DNA of 64,000 bases from Anderseniella sp963698275. Lineage in GTDB: Bacteria > Pseudomonadota > Alphaproteobacteria > Rhizobiales > Aestuariivirgaceae. Positions 18,866-26,278 of the stretch are shown here, in pieces. The stretch is from the NCBI GenBank assembly GCA_963698275.1, contig CAVOQE010000001.1, forward strand, positions 558,001-622,000, in the 5' to 3' direction. A model generated the notes under the pieces. It worked only from the letters and a program-made list of their open reading frames with translations, did no database searches and was not told the origin of the DNA. The position numbers and the translations under genes are program-made. Each line of letters opens with the position of its first letter. Position 1 is the stretch's first letter.

Positions 18866-18901
18866 ATCCGGCAAATTGATACCAAAGGAGCCAGCAAGCC
18901 T

Positions 18902-19807
18902 ATGCCGCACGCGAAAAATCAAGATGTTCAAATCCATTTCGAAGATAGCGGCGGTTCCGGACCGCCGCTGTTGTTCCTGCACGAATATGCCGGTGATCAC
19001 CAGTCGTGGGCGGGGCAGGGCAAGGCCTTGTCCGCCGGCTGGCGGTGCCTGTCTGTATCGGCTCGCGGCTATCCGCCTTCCGATTGCCCGGACAGTCCCG
19101 AAGCCTACAGCCAAGACGCCATGACCAATGATGCGCTTGCGGTCCTGGATGCAGCAGGGGTGGACAAGGCGCATATCGTTGGCCTTTCAATGGGGGCGTT
19201 CACGGCGCTTCAACTTGCACAATTTCACCCCGAACGGGTGTTGTCGGTGACCGCTGCTGCCGGTGGTTCAGGCTCGTCGGAAGAGCAGACGGCACGCGAG
19301 GGGTTTGTGACAGAAGCTTTGGGCCTTGCCGCGATGATGGAAAAAACCAAGGCAATTCCCGCCGAAGCGATGTGCAAGGGCCCGACTCGGGTTCAATTGC
19401 GTTGCAAAGACCCGGCGGCCTGGCAAATGAGTGTGGATCACCTGGCGTCGCATCCCTGGCAGCCGGCGGCCCATATGCTGCGCGGTGTGCAGGTTGGCAG
19501 ACCGTCATTGCGTGATCAGGAGCATACCTTGCGGACTGTTTCAGTGCCGGTGCACCTAATGGTCGGAGACGAGGATACGTCCTGCCTGAATGTGAATATC
19601 TGGCTCAAGCAGATCATGGCATGTGCGCGGCTTATGGTGTTTCCGGCCACCGGCCATGCCTTGAACCTGGAGGAACCGGACTTGTTCAACAACAGTCTTT
19701 TGAATTTCCTGACACTGGTTGACAGTGGCGACTGGCGGCCGCGGGACCCTGGCACCATGCCGGCGGCAGGTGTTCATACAGCCCTTGGCCTCGCTGAAGA
19801 CAATTAG
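18902..19807 (+). CDS. Alpha/beta hydrolase
   Basis: 301 residues. The alpha/beta hydrolase fold is shown by LLFLHEYAGDHQSW (HE taking the place of the usual HG oxyanion motif), the nucleophile elbow GLSMGAF (about 98-104, Ser nucleophile), an Asp region MVGDEDTSC (about 221-229), and the catalytic His in FPATGHALNLEEP (about 244-256). Cytoplasmic; the substrate is unknown. The ribosome site AAAGGAG (18884-18890) precedes the ATG. The gene ends just before a run of hairpins (19825-19926) that separates it from the convergent kinase. Confidence 0.88.
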   Translation: MPHAKNQDVQIHFEDSGGSGPPLLFLHEYAGDHQSWAGQGKALSAGWRCLSVSARGYPPSDCPDSPEAYSQDAMTNDALAVLDAAGVDKAHIVGLSMGAFTALQLAQFHPERVLSVTAAAGGSGSSEEQTAREGFVTEALGLAAMMEKTKAIPAEAMCKGPTRVQLRCKDPAAWQMSVDHLASHPWQPAAHMLRGVQVGRPSLRDQEHTLRTVSVPVHLMVGDEDTSCLNVNIWLKQIMACARLMVFPATGHALNLEEPDLFNNSLLNFLTLVDSGDWRPRDPGTMPAAGVHTALGLAEDN

Positions 19808-19824
19808 AAGAACATCTCGCCCTA

Positions 19825-19872
19825 GATCAGTATGTTTTTTGATTGAATCAATCAAAAAACATAAAACTGATC
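19825..19872. terminator. Long hairpin between convergent genes, likely bidirectional terminator
   Basis: The inner stem pairs 19832-19845 with 19849-19862 (14 bp perfect, containing TTTTTT/AAAAAA). The outer stem GATCAGT (19825-19831) pairs with ACTGATC (19866-19872) after a 3-nt bulge. It lies 17 nt beyond the hydrolase stop and about 50 nt beyond the kinase stop on the other strand. The terminator role is inferred from position and the A/T tracts. Confidence 0.5.
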
Positions 19873-19885
19873 GCTTTCAAAGTGC

Positions 19886-19926
19886 TAGAGCAACTTTATG
19901 GGTTCAAGTGAACCCATGTTGCTCTA
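19886..19926. repeat. Palindromic repeat, copy 1 (contains the kinase stop codon)
   Basis: Outer arms TAGAGCAAC (19886-19894) and GTTGCTCTA (19918-19926) and inner arms ATGGGTTCA (19898-19906) and TGAACCCAT (19909-19917) are all perfect, with a 3-nt bulge and a 2-nt loop. The TAG stop of the histidine kinase (19926-19924 on the minus strand) is the last triplet of the element. A diverged copy lies upstream of the same gene at 21766. Confidence 0.6.
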
Positions 19927-21741
19927 CGCGGCGTCAGAAACGGTATTTTCGATGTCCATGCAGGCGAAGGCTATTTCCCGCATCAGGTCATCCCATGGAC
20001 CCGGCGTTATCACCAGCGCGTCAACCAGGTTCGTCAAAGTGTGGTCCAGTGAGGCCGGACGGTCGGAAATGCCTATTGTCTTGACATGTCGCGTTCTGGC
20101 TTCGGTGAGGAACCTGTTGACCTCAACCGATGCGTCCTGGTTCTGGTCCAGGTTGGCAATGACCGGGCCGGTGTGACCTTTGCGCAGGCCGTTCAGTGCC
20201 TGGCTGTAGTTGGCGACATGAGCGACCTTGTAACCGCGTTGTTCCAGCCGGGCTTTAATCTCGTAGGCAGTACTGGAGTTGTTATTGATCAGCATTATAT
20301 TGGCGGCACGGCGTTTTACGGCCTGATCAGCGTGACGGGTAGCCGGCTTGTTGCCAATGTGAGGTTGCTCAGAAACGGGTAAGTGCAGATCGACGGTGAA
20401 CACCGTGCCTTCGCCTAATTTGCTGGCGACCTCGATGCTGCCCTGCATGAGTTGGGCAATCTCGCGGCAGATGGCAAGGCCGAGACCGGTGCCCTGAACC
20501 AGTACGTAAGACGGCTGGTTTGCTTGTGAAAATCGATCAAATATATTGCCAAGACTGTCCTGGCCGATACCAATGCCTGTGTCGGTTACCTCGATACGGA
20601 TGTATGCATGGTCGTGTTCTGTCGTACTTGGCACTGCACTTGCGTTCAGCACAACGCCGCCATGTTCGGTGAACTTTACCGCGTTGGAGATGAGATTGGT
20701 CAGCAATTGCCGCAACCGCATCGGGTCGACTGTCACATAGGCAGGCAAACTGTCGTCCAAAATGCATACCAGATCGATGCCTTTTTCCCGGGCCCGGATA
20801 TTGAACAAGTCAATAGCTTCAGAGATTGACTGCTTCAGATCGCAGGTTTCCGGCCGCATGGTCAGCTTGCCTGCATCAATCTTGGACAGATCCAGTGAAT
20901 CGTTGAGAATTTCCAGCAATGACTCGCCGGAAGTGGAAATCATTTGAGCATAACCCCGTTTCGTTTCATCGTTCAGACTGTGCGACAACAGGTTTGCCAT
21001 GCCGACAATACCATTGAGTGGTGTGCGGATTTCATGGCTCATTGTCGCCAGGAAACTGCTCTTGGCGTCGCTATGGGCTTCGGCTTGGATCGCTACTTGC
21101 TCAGCAACGACGCGCGCGCGCTGGGCTCGTTTTTTCGCCTTGAATGTGGAAAGCAGCTCGCGCTTGATATACAAATCGTGGAACAGGCCGTTGAACACTA
21201 TTGCGAGTGACAACCCGCACAATAGTGCGACCAGGGTGATCCTCAGAAATATTTCATGGGACCGTTCCAGCAGTGTCCGGCTGTGGTAGACTTTCAGGGT
21301 GTACCCGTTGTGTTGTGCGACAGCCATTTCCGCCTTGGTTTCCCACTGGGCGCATGATGCCTTTGCCTTGCCACTTAAAAGGGGCTCGCCGTTCGGAGAT
21401 GTCAGCACTGCACACTCGACTTCCGGACGAGAGGCAATAGCGTTCAACAGGCCAAGCCGGACTGTCTCAGATTGCTTGTCTGAGCCGGAAACGGCTGAAA
21501 TCGTGTTGACCAGTTGTTGCGATGCCCGGGTGAATTCAACCTGTTGATCCGCACCTTCGAGGTCAATGTGTTGGGTTTCGATCCAGTTCAGCACAGAGGC
21601 CATCAAGACGACGGCGACCGGTACAAGCAGGTGAAGATAGCGACCGGTCCGCCTGTCCGCTCTCATCTTTTTGTTATCATGCCTGTCTGACAAGATCGTA
21701 TCCACACCTGGAGCACTTCTGACAGGGCAAGGCCTCCGCAT
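19924..21741 (-). CDS. Hybrid sensor histidine kinase with degenerate receiver
   Basis: 605 residues from the ATG at 21741, chosen because GGGAG lies 8 nt upstream; a longer frame to 21816 would cross the palindrome. TM1 is about 36-54 and TM2 about 164-186, enclosing a ~110-residue periplasmic sensor. HisKA has FLATMSHEIRTPLNGIVGM with the phospho-His near 236. HATPase boxes are NLISNAVKFTEHGG, DTGIGIG, FDRFSQ and GTGLGLAIC. The C-terminal 130 residues resemble a receiver, but the acidic pair is replaced (MLINNNSS instead of a VDDN-like motif) and the switch lysine is absent (VITPGPW), so phosphotransfer through it is doubtful. No response regulator gene is adjacent. Likely an inner-membrane orphan kinase. 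Confidence 0.88.
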   Translation of the reverse strand: MRRPCPVRSAPGVDTILSDRHDNKKMRADRRTGRYLHLLVPVAVVLMASVLNWIETQHIDLEGADQQVEFTRASQQLVNTISAVSGSDKQSETVRLGLLNAIASRPEVECAVLTSPNGEPLLSGKAKASCAQWETKAEMAVAQHNGYTLKVYHSRTLLERSHEIFLRITLVALLCGLSLAIVFNGLFHDLYIKRELLSTFKAKKRAQRARVVAEQVAIQAEAHSDAKSSFLATMSHEIRTPLNGIVGMANLLSHSLNDETKRGYAQMISTSGESLLEILNDSLDLSKIDAGKLTMRPETCDLKQSISEAIDLFNIRAREKGIDLVCILDDSLPAYVTVDPMRLRQLLTNLISNAVKFTEHGGVVLNASAVPSTTEHDHAYIRIEVTDTGIGIGQDSLGNIFDRFSQANQPSYVLVQGTGLGLAICREIAQLMQGSIEVASKLGEGTVFTVDLHLPVSEQPHIGNKPATRHADQAVKRRAANIMLINNNSSTAYEIKARLEQRGYKVAHVANYSQALNGLRKGHTGPVIANLDQNQDASVEVNRFLTEARTRHVKTIGISDRPASLDHTLTNLVDALVITPGPWDDLMREIAFACMDIENTVSDAA

Positions 21742-21765
21742 CAGAAAAACTCCCGATTCCAAATT

Positions 21766-21807
21766 TGGAGCAACCTGTTTGCATTCAAATGAATACATGC
21801 CACTCCA
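21766..21807. repeat. Palindromic repeat, copy 2 (diverged)
   Basis: Arms TGGAG (21766-21770) and CTCCA (21803-21807) enclose ATTCA (21783-21787) and TGAAT (21790-21794). Aligned to copy 1 at 19886 it keeps GAGCAAC, TTCAA, TGAA, CATG and CTC at matching places. It lies immediately upstream of the kinase start. Relatedness is by eye only. Confidence 0.4.
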
Positions 21808-21922
21808 GGTCCGCATTTGAACTCAAGTCTGAGTTGTTGAGCGGATCGTAGCGGACAAATCTTGGCAGGCGTTTAGCGCGGGAATCGAGATTTGTGTGAT
21901 CGCGTCAAGGAACAGTTAACCA

Positions 21923-22516
21923 TCAGTTGTGTTCGGCCCAAAGAGCCAGTCCGACAACTGCCAGCATGGTGACTGCCATGGTGATATTGATCAGCCTCTG
22001 GATGCCGTCCGGCAGATTGAGCCGCTTCAGGTAGACGCCAATACCGAGCCACAGAAAGTGTATCGGTATCCAGAAGGCATTGAGCACGGCGAGCTTGAGG
22101 ACCACCTCAAGGGTATAGTTGGAGGGCAGGAAGGCGAAGCCGGTAAACAGCGCCGTATTGACCGCATAGGCTTTGGGGTTGATGAACTGGAGTGTAAACC
22201 CATTCCAGAACCCGAGTGCTTTTTCCGGTGCTATCAAAGCGACCTTGCTGCCGGAGAAAGCGATTTTTCCAGCCAGATAGGTCAGATACGCGATTGAGGC
22301 AAACAGCAGGATCAACCGTAGATAGGGGATGGAAAACAACACTGCCGCCAGACCGGTTGCGACAGCCATGCCGACAGCAAAATTGCCCGCACACAATCCC
22401 CAGAGATAGGAAAACCCGGCCTTGAAACCGAATCCGGAGCCAACACCGGCAACACTCAGCACGCCCGGGCCAGGTGTGATCAGCAGGAAGAAGCAGGCAA
22501 GCGCAAATTCAATCAT
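21923..22516 (-). CDS. LysE/RhtB family exporter
   Basis: 197 residues with about six hydrophobic helices. The first helix ends in the family motif, as FFLLITPGPGVLSVAGVG shows. Members export amino acids or related small metabolites. It is more like the RhtB branch than the first copy at 11227, keeping the canonical PGPG. It is preceded on the same strand by the GST gene (19-nt gap) and may share its transcript. The substrate is unknown. Confidence 0.86.
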   Translation of the reverse strand: MIEFALACFFLLITPGPGVLSVAGVGSGFGFKAGFSYLWGLCAGNFAVGMAVATGLAAVLFSIPYLRLILLFASIAYLTYLAGKIAFSGSKVALIAPEKALGFWNGFTLQFINPKAYAVNTALFTGFAFLPSNYTLEVVLKLAVLNAFWIPIHFLWLGIGVYLKRLNLPDGIQRLINITMAVTMLAVVGLALWAEHN

Positions 22517-22535
22517 TGCCGGTTATACCAAAGGG

Positions 22536-23138
22536 TCAATTGGTGGTTCCCTCGGTGTTAGGGCTTTCCCCGCCGCACAGCGATTGCCAGGATTTGCGCA
22601 ATTTGTGCTTGTCATACCAGATGCCAATGGCGGGCAGGTCGCGCAACAGACGGGTGTGGCCTGTATGCATGCAGAAGTTATGTACTGCCGGCAGCAGCCA
22701 CATGTCTGCCAGGGTAAATCCCCGCCCAACCAGCCAGGTCCGGCTGCCGATGCATTCATTCAATACTTTGAGGCAGGTTCGGGTGTCGCCGCACTGCACA
22801 GCCGTAGCGGCTGATTGCGCAGCCATCAGTTTGCCCAGACGCGAGTGGATGACAGAAATCCACTGTTCCACTTCGGCTGATCGAATGGGGTCTGCCGGCA
22901 CCAGTGCGCGGCCATTGAAGCGATGATCAATATAATGAGTGATGCCGCGTATTTCGAAGAGACGAATCTTGCCGTGACGCAATGCCGGCAAAGATCCGAA
23001 CATGTTCTCTTTCAGTGACTGCAGGGAACCGTAGTCAATTTCCCGGAACCGATACAGAACGCCTTTTTCCATACACGCCATCCTGCAAATGCGCACACCT
23101 GCATCACGTGCCGGTCCGATAATTTCCAACTCTGCCAT
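22536..23138 (-). CDS. Glutathione S-transferase family protein
   Basis: 200 residues from the ATG at 23138, which has GGAG 8 nt upstream; the ATG six bases earlier would leave only 2 nt. The thioredoxin-like N domain includes RICRMACMEKGVLYRFREID and FGSLPALRHGKIRLFEIRGI (the SNAIL-like region), and the all-alpha C domain has FTLADMWLLPAVH. It is cytoplasmic and probably conjugates or isomerises electrophiles with glutathione. It is one of four GST-type genes in the window. It lies between TrmO (80 nt upstream) and the LysE-type exporter. Confidence 0.88.
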   Translation of the reverse strand: MAELEIIGPARDAGVRICRMACMEKGVLYRFREIDYGSLQSLKENMFGSLPALRHGKIRLFEIRGITHYIDHRFNGRALVPADPIRSAEVEQWISVIHSRLGKLMAAQSAATAVQCGDTRTCLKVLNECIGSRTWLVGRGFTLADMWLLPAVHNFCMHTGHTRLLRDLPAIGIWYDKHKLRKSWQSLCGGESPNTEGTTN

Positions 23139-23218
23139 TGCCATCACTCCGCCGTGCTTCGCTATCGCACAAAGCACATTGACATACAACCGATTGTGAT
23201 CCGCATGCCGGTGCGGTG

Positions 23219-23731
23219 TCAGCAACTGGAGGGATGATCAATGGAGGGTAAATATGGCTTGAGATCGACCAAAGGTGTCTGGTCCAGAGCATCTGTTGCA
23301 TCGATGCCGATGATGCCTGCCTCTGAATCGAGGGAGGTGATCTTGACCAGCGCCATGGCGACCGGGTTGGGGCGCACAGGAGAGCGCAGTGAAAAAACGC
23401 CTGCCGGGGTTTCGCGATGCCGCGGTTTTTGCAGCACAATATCGCGCCGGGCCTGATGCATCCAGTACAGGATATGCAGGTAATCGCCAGCCGCCAGCCC
23501 GGTCAGCCCGGGCCGCCATGCTTCATCTATCTCCAGATGGCAATTGCCCGTTGTTTTCTCGCGGGCCTGTCGCATATTTTTCGGGCACTCGTTGCGTTTG
23601 TTCCATGGCGACCTGATACGGCCAATAAACACCACATGCGCATCACCGCTTTCCAGGGCCGGATCACGCAGCGACCTGACTTCACCGTCGCGCACATCGG
23701 CAGGACCATTTTTGACCGGGTTTTCGGTCAT
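23219..23731 (-). CDS. trmO: tRNA (adenine(37)-N6)-methyltransferase TrmO
   Basis: 170 residues. The TrmO/YaeB (UPF0066) fold is clear: FIGRIRSPW near 34, LEIDEAWRPGLTGLAAGDYLH, ILYWMHQARRD, GVFSLRSPVRPNPVAMALVK with the SAM-binding RSP.RPNP motif, and DATDALDQTPLVDLKPY. The enzyme N6-methylates ct6A/t6A37 of tRNA-Thr in the cytoplasm. An N-terminal extension of about 30 residues precedes the core. The start overlaps the MlaC-like gene stop by 4 nt, so the two are translationally coupled. Confidence 0.92.
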   Translation of the reverse strand: MTENPVKNGPADVRDGEVRSLRDPALESGDAHVVFIGRIRSPWNKRNECPKNMRQAREKTTGNCHLEIDEAWRPGLTGLAAGDYLHILYWMHQARRDIVLQKPRHRETPAGVFSLRSPVRPNPVAMALVKITSLDSEAGIIGIDATDALDQTPLVDLKPYLPSIDHPSSC

Positions 23732-24318
23732 AGTGGAACCTTGCCGGATTTGAGGAAAGCAAAAATCGCGTCAATATTGCCACCCTTGTGTATGACGTGA
23801 TCAAAGCTTTGCCGGAGCAGGATACCCATCCAGATACCCTGAATGCGGATATCGGTGATGCGGTCGTTTTTGGTTCTGAATTCCAGTTCCGTGCGGCGGT
23901 CCTGGGCGTGCTGCACATAGCCTCGCACGATGTTGCCGTGCGAACCGGTTACCACAAATGCCGTGCCGCGGACTTTCTTGCCATTTTTGGCAATGATCTT
24001 GAGGACCATGCGGTTGAACAAATCGACATAAGTCTGCCGCTGATTGGATTTGAGCTTGCGGCGGTGCTTGCCGAGCACGAACAAAGCCAGGGAACTCATG
24101 GCGACATATCTGTCCAGGGTGTCTGCAACTGCATCGCTGTGAGCCCCGTTTCTCATCACTTCCAGAAACCGGTTGGCGGCGTCGTGAACCAGCTTCTCCG
24201 TTGATGATGCAGGCGTCGCCAGCACCATGCCGGGGCCGGGGCAGCCCAGAAAGACAAGGCTGGCGGACAGTGCAACAAGCAAGTAGCGGCGTATGATTGG
24301 TTTAGGGTCAGGACCCAT
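23728..24318 (-). CDS. MlaC-like ABC transporter auxiliary/substrate-binding protein, start inside a MITE
   Basis: 196 residues from the ATG at 24318. The first codons, ATG GGT CCT GAC CC, lie inside the left terminal repeat of the inserted element at 24305-24569, so the first five residues are element-derived. Then comes a signal peptide (RRYLLVALSASLVFLG) and an MlaC/Ttg2D-type domain (LVHDAANRFLEVM, YVDLFNRMVLKII, YVQHAQDRRTELEFR). MlaC proteins carry phospholipids between membranes. No mlaFED genes are adjacent. A TTG at 24360 gives a longer frame but lies wholly in the element and looks less likely. The gene is coupled to trmO downstream. A related gene lies at 25464. Confidence 0.8.
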   Translation of the reverse strand: MGPDPKPIIRRYLLVALSASLVFLGCPGPGMVLATPASSTEKLVHDAANRFLEVMRNGAHSDAVADTLDRYVAMSSLALFVLGKHRRKLKSNQRQTYVDLFNRMVLKIIAKNGKKVRGTAFVVTGSHGNIVRGYVQHAQDRRTELEFRTKNDRITDIRIQGIWMGILLRQSFDHVIHKGGNIDAIFAFLKSGKVPL

Positions 24319-24569
24319 TAATCTTATCCATTCTGCGGGAGGATATTTTGCTTCTGACAAGGCGAAAGGGCGCAGGAAACCGTCCGGTTTTCAAGACCTT
24401 TCAACGCTGTCAGGGGCAAAATAGACCCCGCCCTTCGGGTTTGAAAGAAAACACCCGCCTGAAGGCGAAAATTGCTCGAAAAGGCACAAAGCCTTGCCTT
24501 GCGCTTTTTCACCATCATTCGATTGTTTTCTTTCAAACAGAATTGCATAAGATTAATGGGCCCTGACCC
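24305..24569. mobile_element. MITE-like element with 23-bp terminal inverted repeats and TA borders
   Basis: Terminal repeats 24305-24327 and 24547-24569 match at 22 of 23 positions (outer end GGGTCAGG). Both ends are flanked by TA (24303-24304 and 24570-24571), as after Tc1/mariner or IS630-type insertion. The 265-bp element has no transposase. A second perfect inverted repeat of 15 bp lies inside (24439-24453 with 24524-24538). It occupies the divergent space between the MlaC-like and enoyl-CoA hydratase genes. Confidence 0.78.
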
Positions 24570-24671
24570 TATGTCTCATCGCGACCAATATGCGGAAACT
24601 CGGTTGTGCGGGCAAGGCCGGAAACAGTATGCAGGCTTGAACCAAGCCGCGCAAAAGTGCAGCGTGTAGCC

Positions 24672-25439
24672 ATGAAAACACAAACCGTAAGCATTGCCCG
24701 CGAAGGCGGCATTGCGATTGTCACCTATGACCGCGGCGGGCGGGCCAACGCGATGTCGTTTGCCGTTATGGATGAACTGGCGGCTGCCGCCTTGAGTTTT
24801 GTCGATGACAACGAACTGAGATGTGTTGTGCTGACTGGCACGGATAGAATTTTTTCGGCGGGCATGGACCTTTCCGATCCGGTTTTTGACCAGATCAACG
24901 AGATGTCCCTGCAGGACAAACGCCATTACAGCGAACGAGGTCCCAGGCTGGGCCGGGCATGGGCAGGCATTGAGGTGCCGGTCATATGTGCCATTGAAGG
25001 TCCGTGCCTTGCCGGCGGGCTGGCACTGGCTTCCATGTGTGATTTTCGTGTTGCATCGCAAAGTGCCCGGTTTGGGGCTCCTGAAGTGCAGGTGGCGCAC
25101 AATATGGGGTGGCATTCCGTGCCAAGGCTGATTGCGCTGGTCGGCGTTCAGGCAACGCGCAGGGTTTTGCTGGCCGGTGAGGAGTGGACGGCGGATGAAG
25201 CCAGGCGACTTGGTTTCGCGGACGAGGTTTGTGAGGCCGGCGGAGCGCTCACTGCGGCAAGACGGATGGCTGACCGGATTGCCGGTTATCCGGGGCTGGC
25301 TGTCAGAATGATCAAACGCCAGATCGATGCATCAGCGCATGCGCTTGATTACGCGACGAGTGCCTATGACAAGGACCAGCAACTGGTGGCATGGATGTCG
25401 GAAGATTTTCAGGCGGCCCGGGCGAAATTTGTCAGGTAG
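24672..25439 (+). CDS. Enoyl-CoA hydratase/isomerase family protein
   Basis: 255 residues from the ATG at 24672 (MKTQTVSIAREGGIAIVTYD). Crotonase-fold signatures are present: a first oxyanion-hole segment FSAGMDLSDP (about 62-71) and a second one, ICAIEGPCLAGGLALASMCD. At the usual catalytic Glu positions, FRVASQSARFGAPEVQV has Glu in the second place, so hydratase chemistry is possible but not assured. Cytoplasmic; acts on an acyl-CoA. The upstream region is the MITE, whose outward reading frame ends at TAG 24667-24669, only 2 nt before this ATG. The ribosome site is poor. Confidence 0.88.
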   Translation: MKTQTVSIAREGGIAIVTYDRGGRANAMSFAVMDELAAAALSFVDDNELRCVVLTGTDRIFSAGMDLSDPVFDQINEMSLQDKRHYSERGPRLGRAWAGIEVPVICAIEGPCLAGGLALASMCDFRVASQSARFGAPEVQVAHNMGWHSVPRLIALVGVQATRRVLLAGEEWTADEARRLGFADEVCEAGGALTAARRMADRIAGYPGLAVRMIKRQIDASAHALDYATSAYDKDQQLVAWMSEDFQAARAKFVR

Positions 25440-25463
25440 ACGACTGTTGAAGATACCCCGAAT

Positions 25464-26066
25464 CTAGCGATTGAGGGTTTCAACCAGCTGATTGACGGCA
25501 CTCTGATCGCCGCCCTTTTTCACCAGGAATTTCTGGAAAATGCCGCGTTGCTGATAGGTCAGTGACACAAACCCCACGATCGGTACGGATACTTTTACAT
25601 CGGCGATCTTGAAGGAATTGCCTGCCGGACGCAGCAGGAACTGCACGGTATATTTGTTTCCGGTCCGCAAGGTCACAAGGGTGTTGACCGCGATATCGGA
25701 GCCCTCTGCCTTCTTGGCGTCCAGGACATCTGCTTTTGCCACACGGTATTCACGGGTCTGATCGGCGAAGTAACGCGCCATGAAAGCGGTCACGCCATTG
25801 TAGTAGCGCTTGTTTTGTGATGAGCGCAAGAACCGCTGATACTTGCCAAGCGAATAGATTGAAATACCGGGAATATCGGCATGACGGCGCAAGACGCGCG
25901 CAAAGCTTGTGATGGTGCCGGAACGGTTCGCTGCCAACAGGTCATTGGCCACTGTGCGAGTGAACTTGATTGCCGCCTGATCAGCCGCGACCGTTGGTGC
26001 AAGCAAAGTTGTTGCCATCATGAAGGCCGCCAATGCCGTACCCAATGTTAACGTGCGCCGGTTCAT
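25464..26066 (-). CDS. MlaC/Ttg2D-like periplasmic protein
   Basis: 200 residues. A clear signal peptide (MNRRTLTLGTALAAFMMATT and on to APTVAA, about 1-27) precedes an MlaC-type domain: FTRTVANDLLAANRSGTI, YNGVTAFMARYFADQTREY, VQFLLRPAGNSFKIADVKV, LTYQQRGIFQKFLVKKGG. The family shuttles phospholipid across the periplasm or serves hopanoid/toluene-tolerance transporters. It is similar in layout to the MlaC-like protein at 23728 but clearly diverged. No ABC ATPase or permease is nearby. Convergent with the enoyl-CoA hydratase. Confidence 0.82.
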   Translation of the reverse strand: MNRRTLTLGTALAAFMMATTLLAPTVAADQAAIKFTRTVANDLLAANRSGTITSFARVLRRHADIPGISIYSLGKYQRFLRSSQNKRYYNGVTAFMARYFADQTREYRVAKADVLDAKKAEGSDIAVNTLVTLRTGNKYTVQFLLRPAGNSFKIADVKVSVPIVGFVSLTYQQRGIFQKFLVKKGGDQSAVNQLVETLNR

Positions 26067-26144
26067 GCGGATTGTGTCCTTTGAGTTTTATTAACATGAC
26101 TTGAGACCCAGAGCCGTGGGGCCCGTGACGGATCTGCAAATCAA

Positions 26145-26161
26145 TTAGTTAACACAACTAA
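26145..26161. promoter_or_regulatory. Palindrome in the divergent space before the ArsR-methyltransferase gene
   Basis: TTAGTT (26145-26150) and AACTAA (26156-26161) form perfect arms around AACAC. It lies about 80 bp upstream of the MlaC-like start and 117 bp upstream of the ArsR-type regulator, so it is a candidate operator for that regulator. No -10/-35 could be fixed. Confidence 0.35.
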
Positions 26162-26278
26162 AGCGGTTTCGCGGCAGACGTCAAGATTATCGAACAATGA
26201 GACGGACTTGCTGGTGATGCCAAGGCAGGCTAAGGCTTTTAAATATGAGGGAATTGGCAAAACGGGCTGTCCGGTTGA

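Noticed and set aside
18879..18889. ATACCAAAGGA, matching the outer end of the element at 34940
   Set aside because: It serves as the ribosome site region of the alpha/beta hydrolase, and the match stops after 11 bases with no partner repeat.
22525..22534. ATACCAAAGG, another match to the 34940 element end
   Set aside because: Only 10 bases match and no inverted partner is nearby; it could be chance or a very old remnant.
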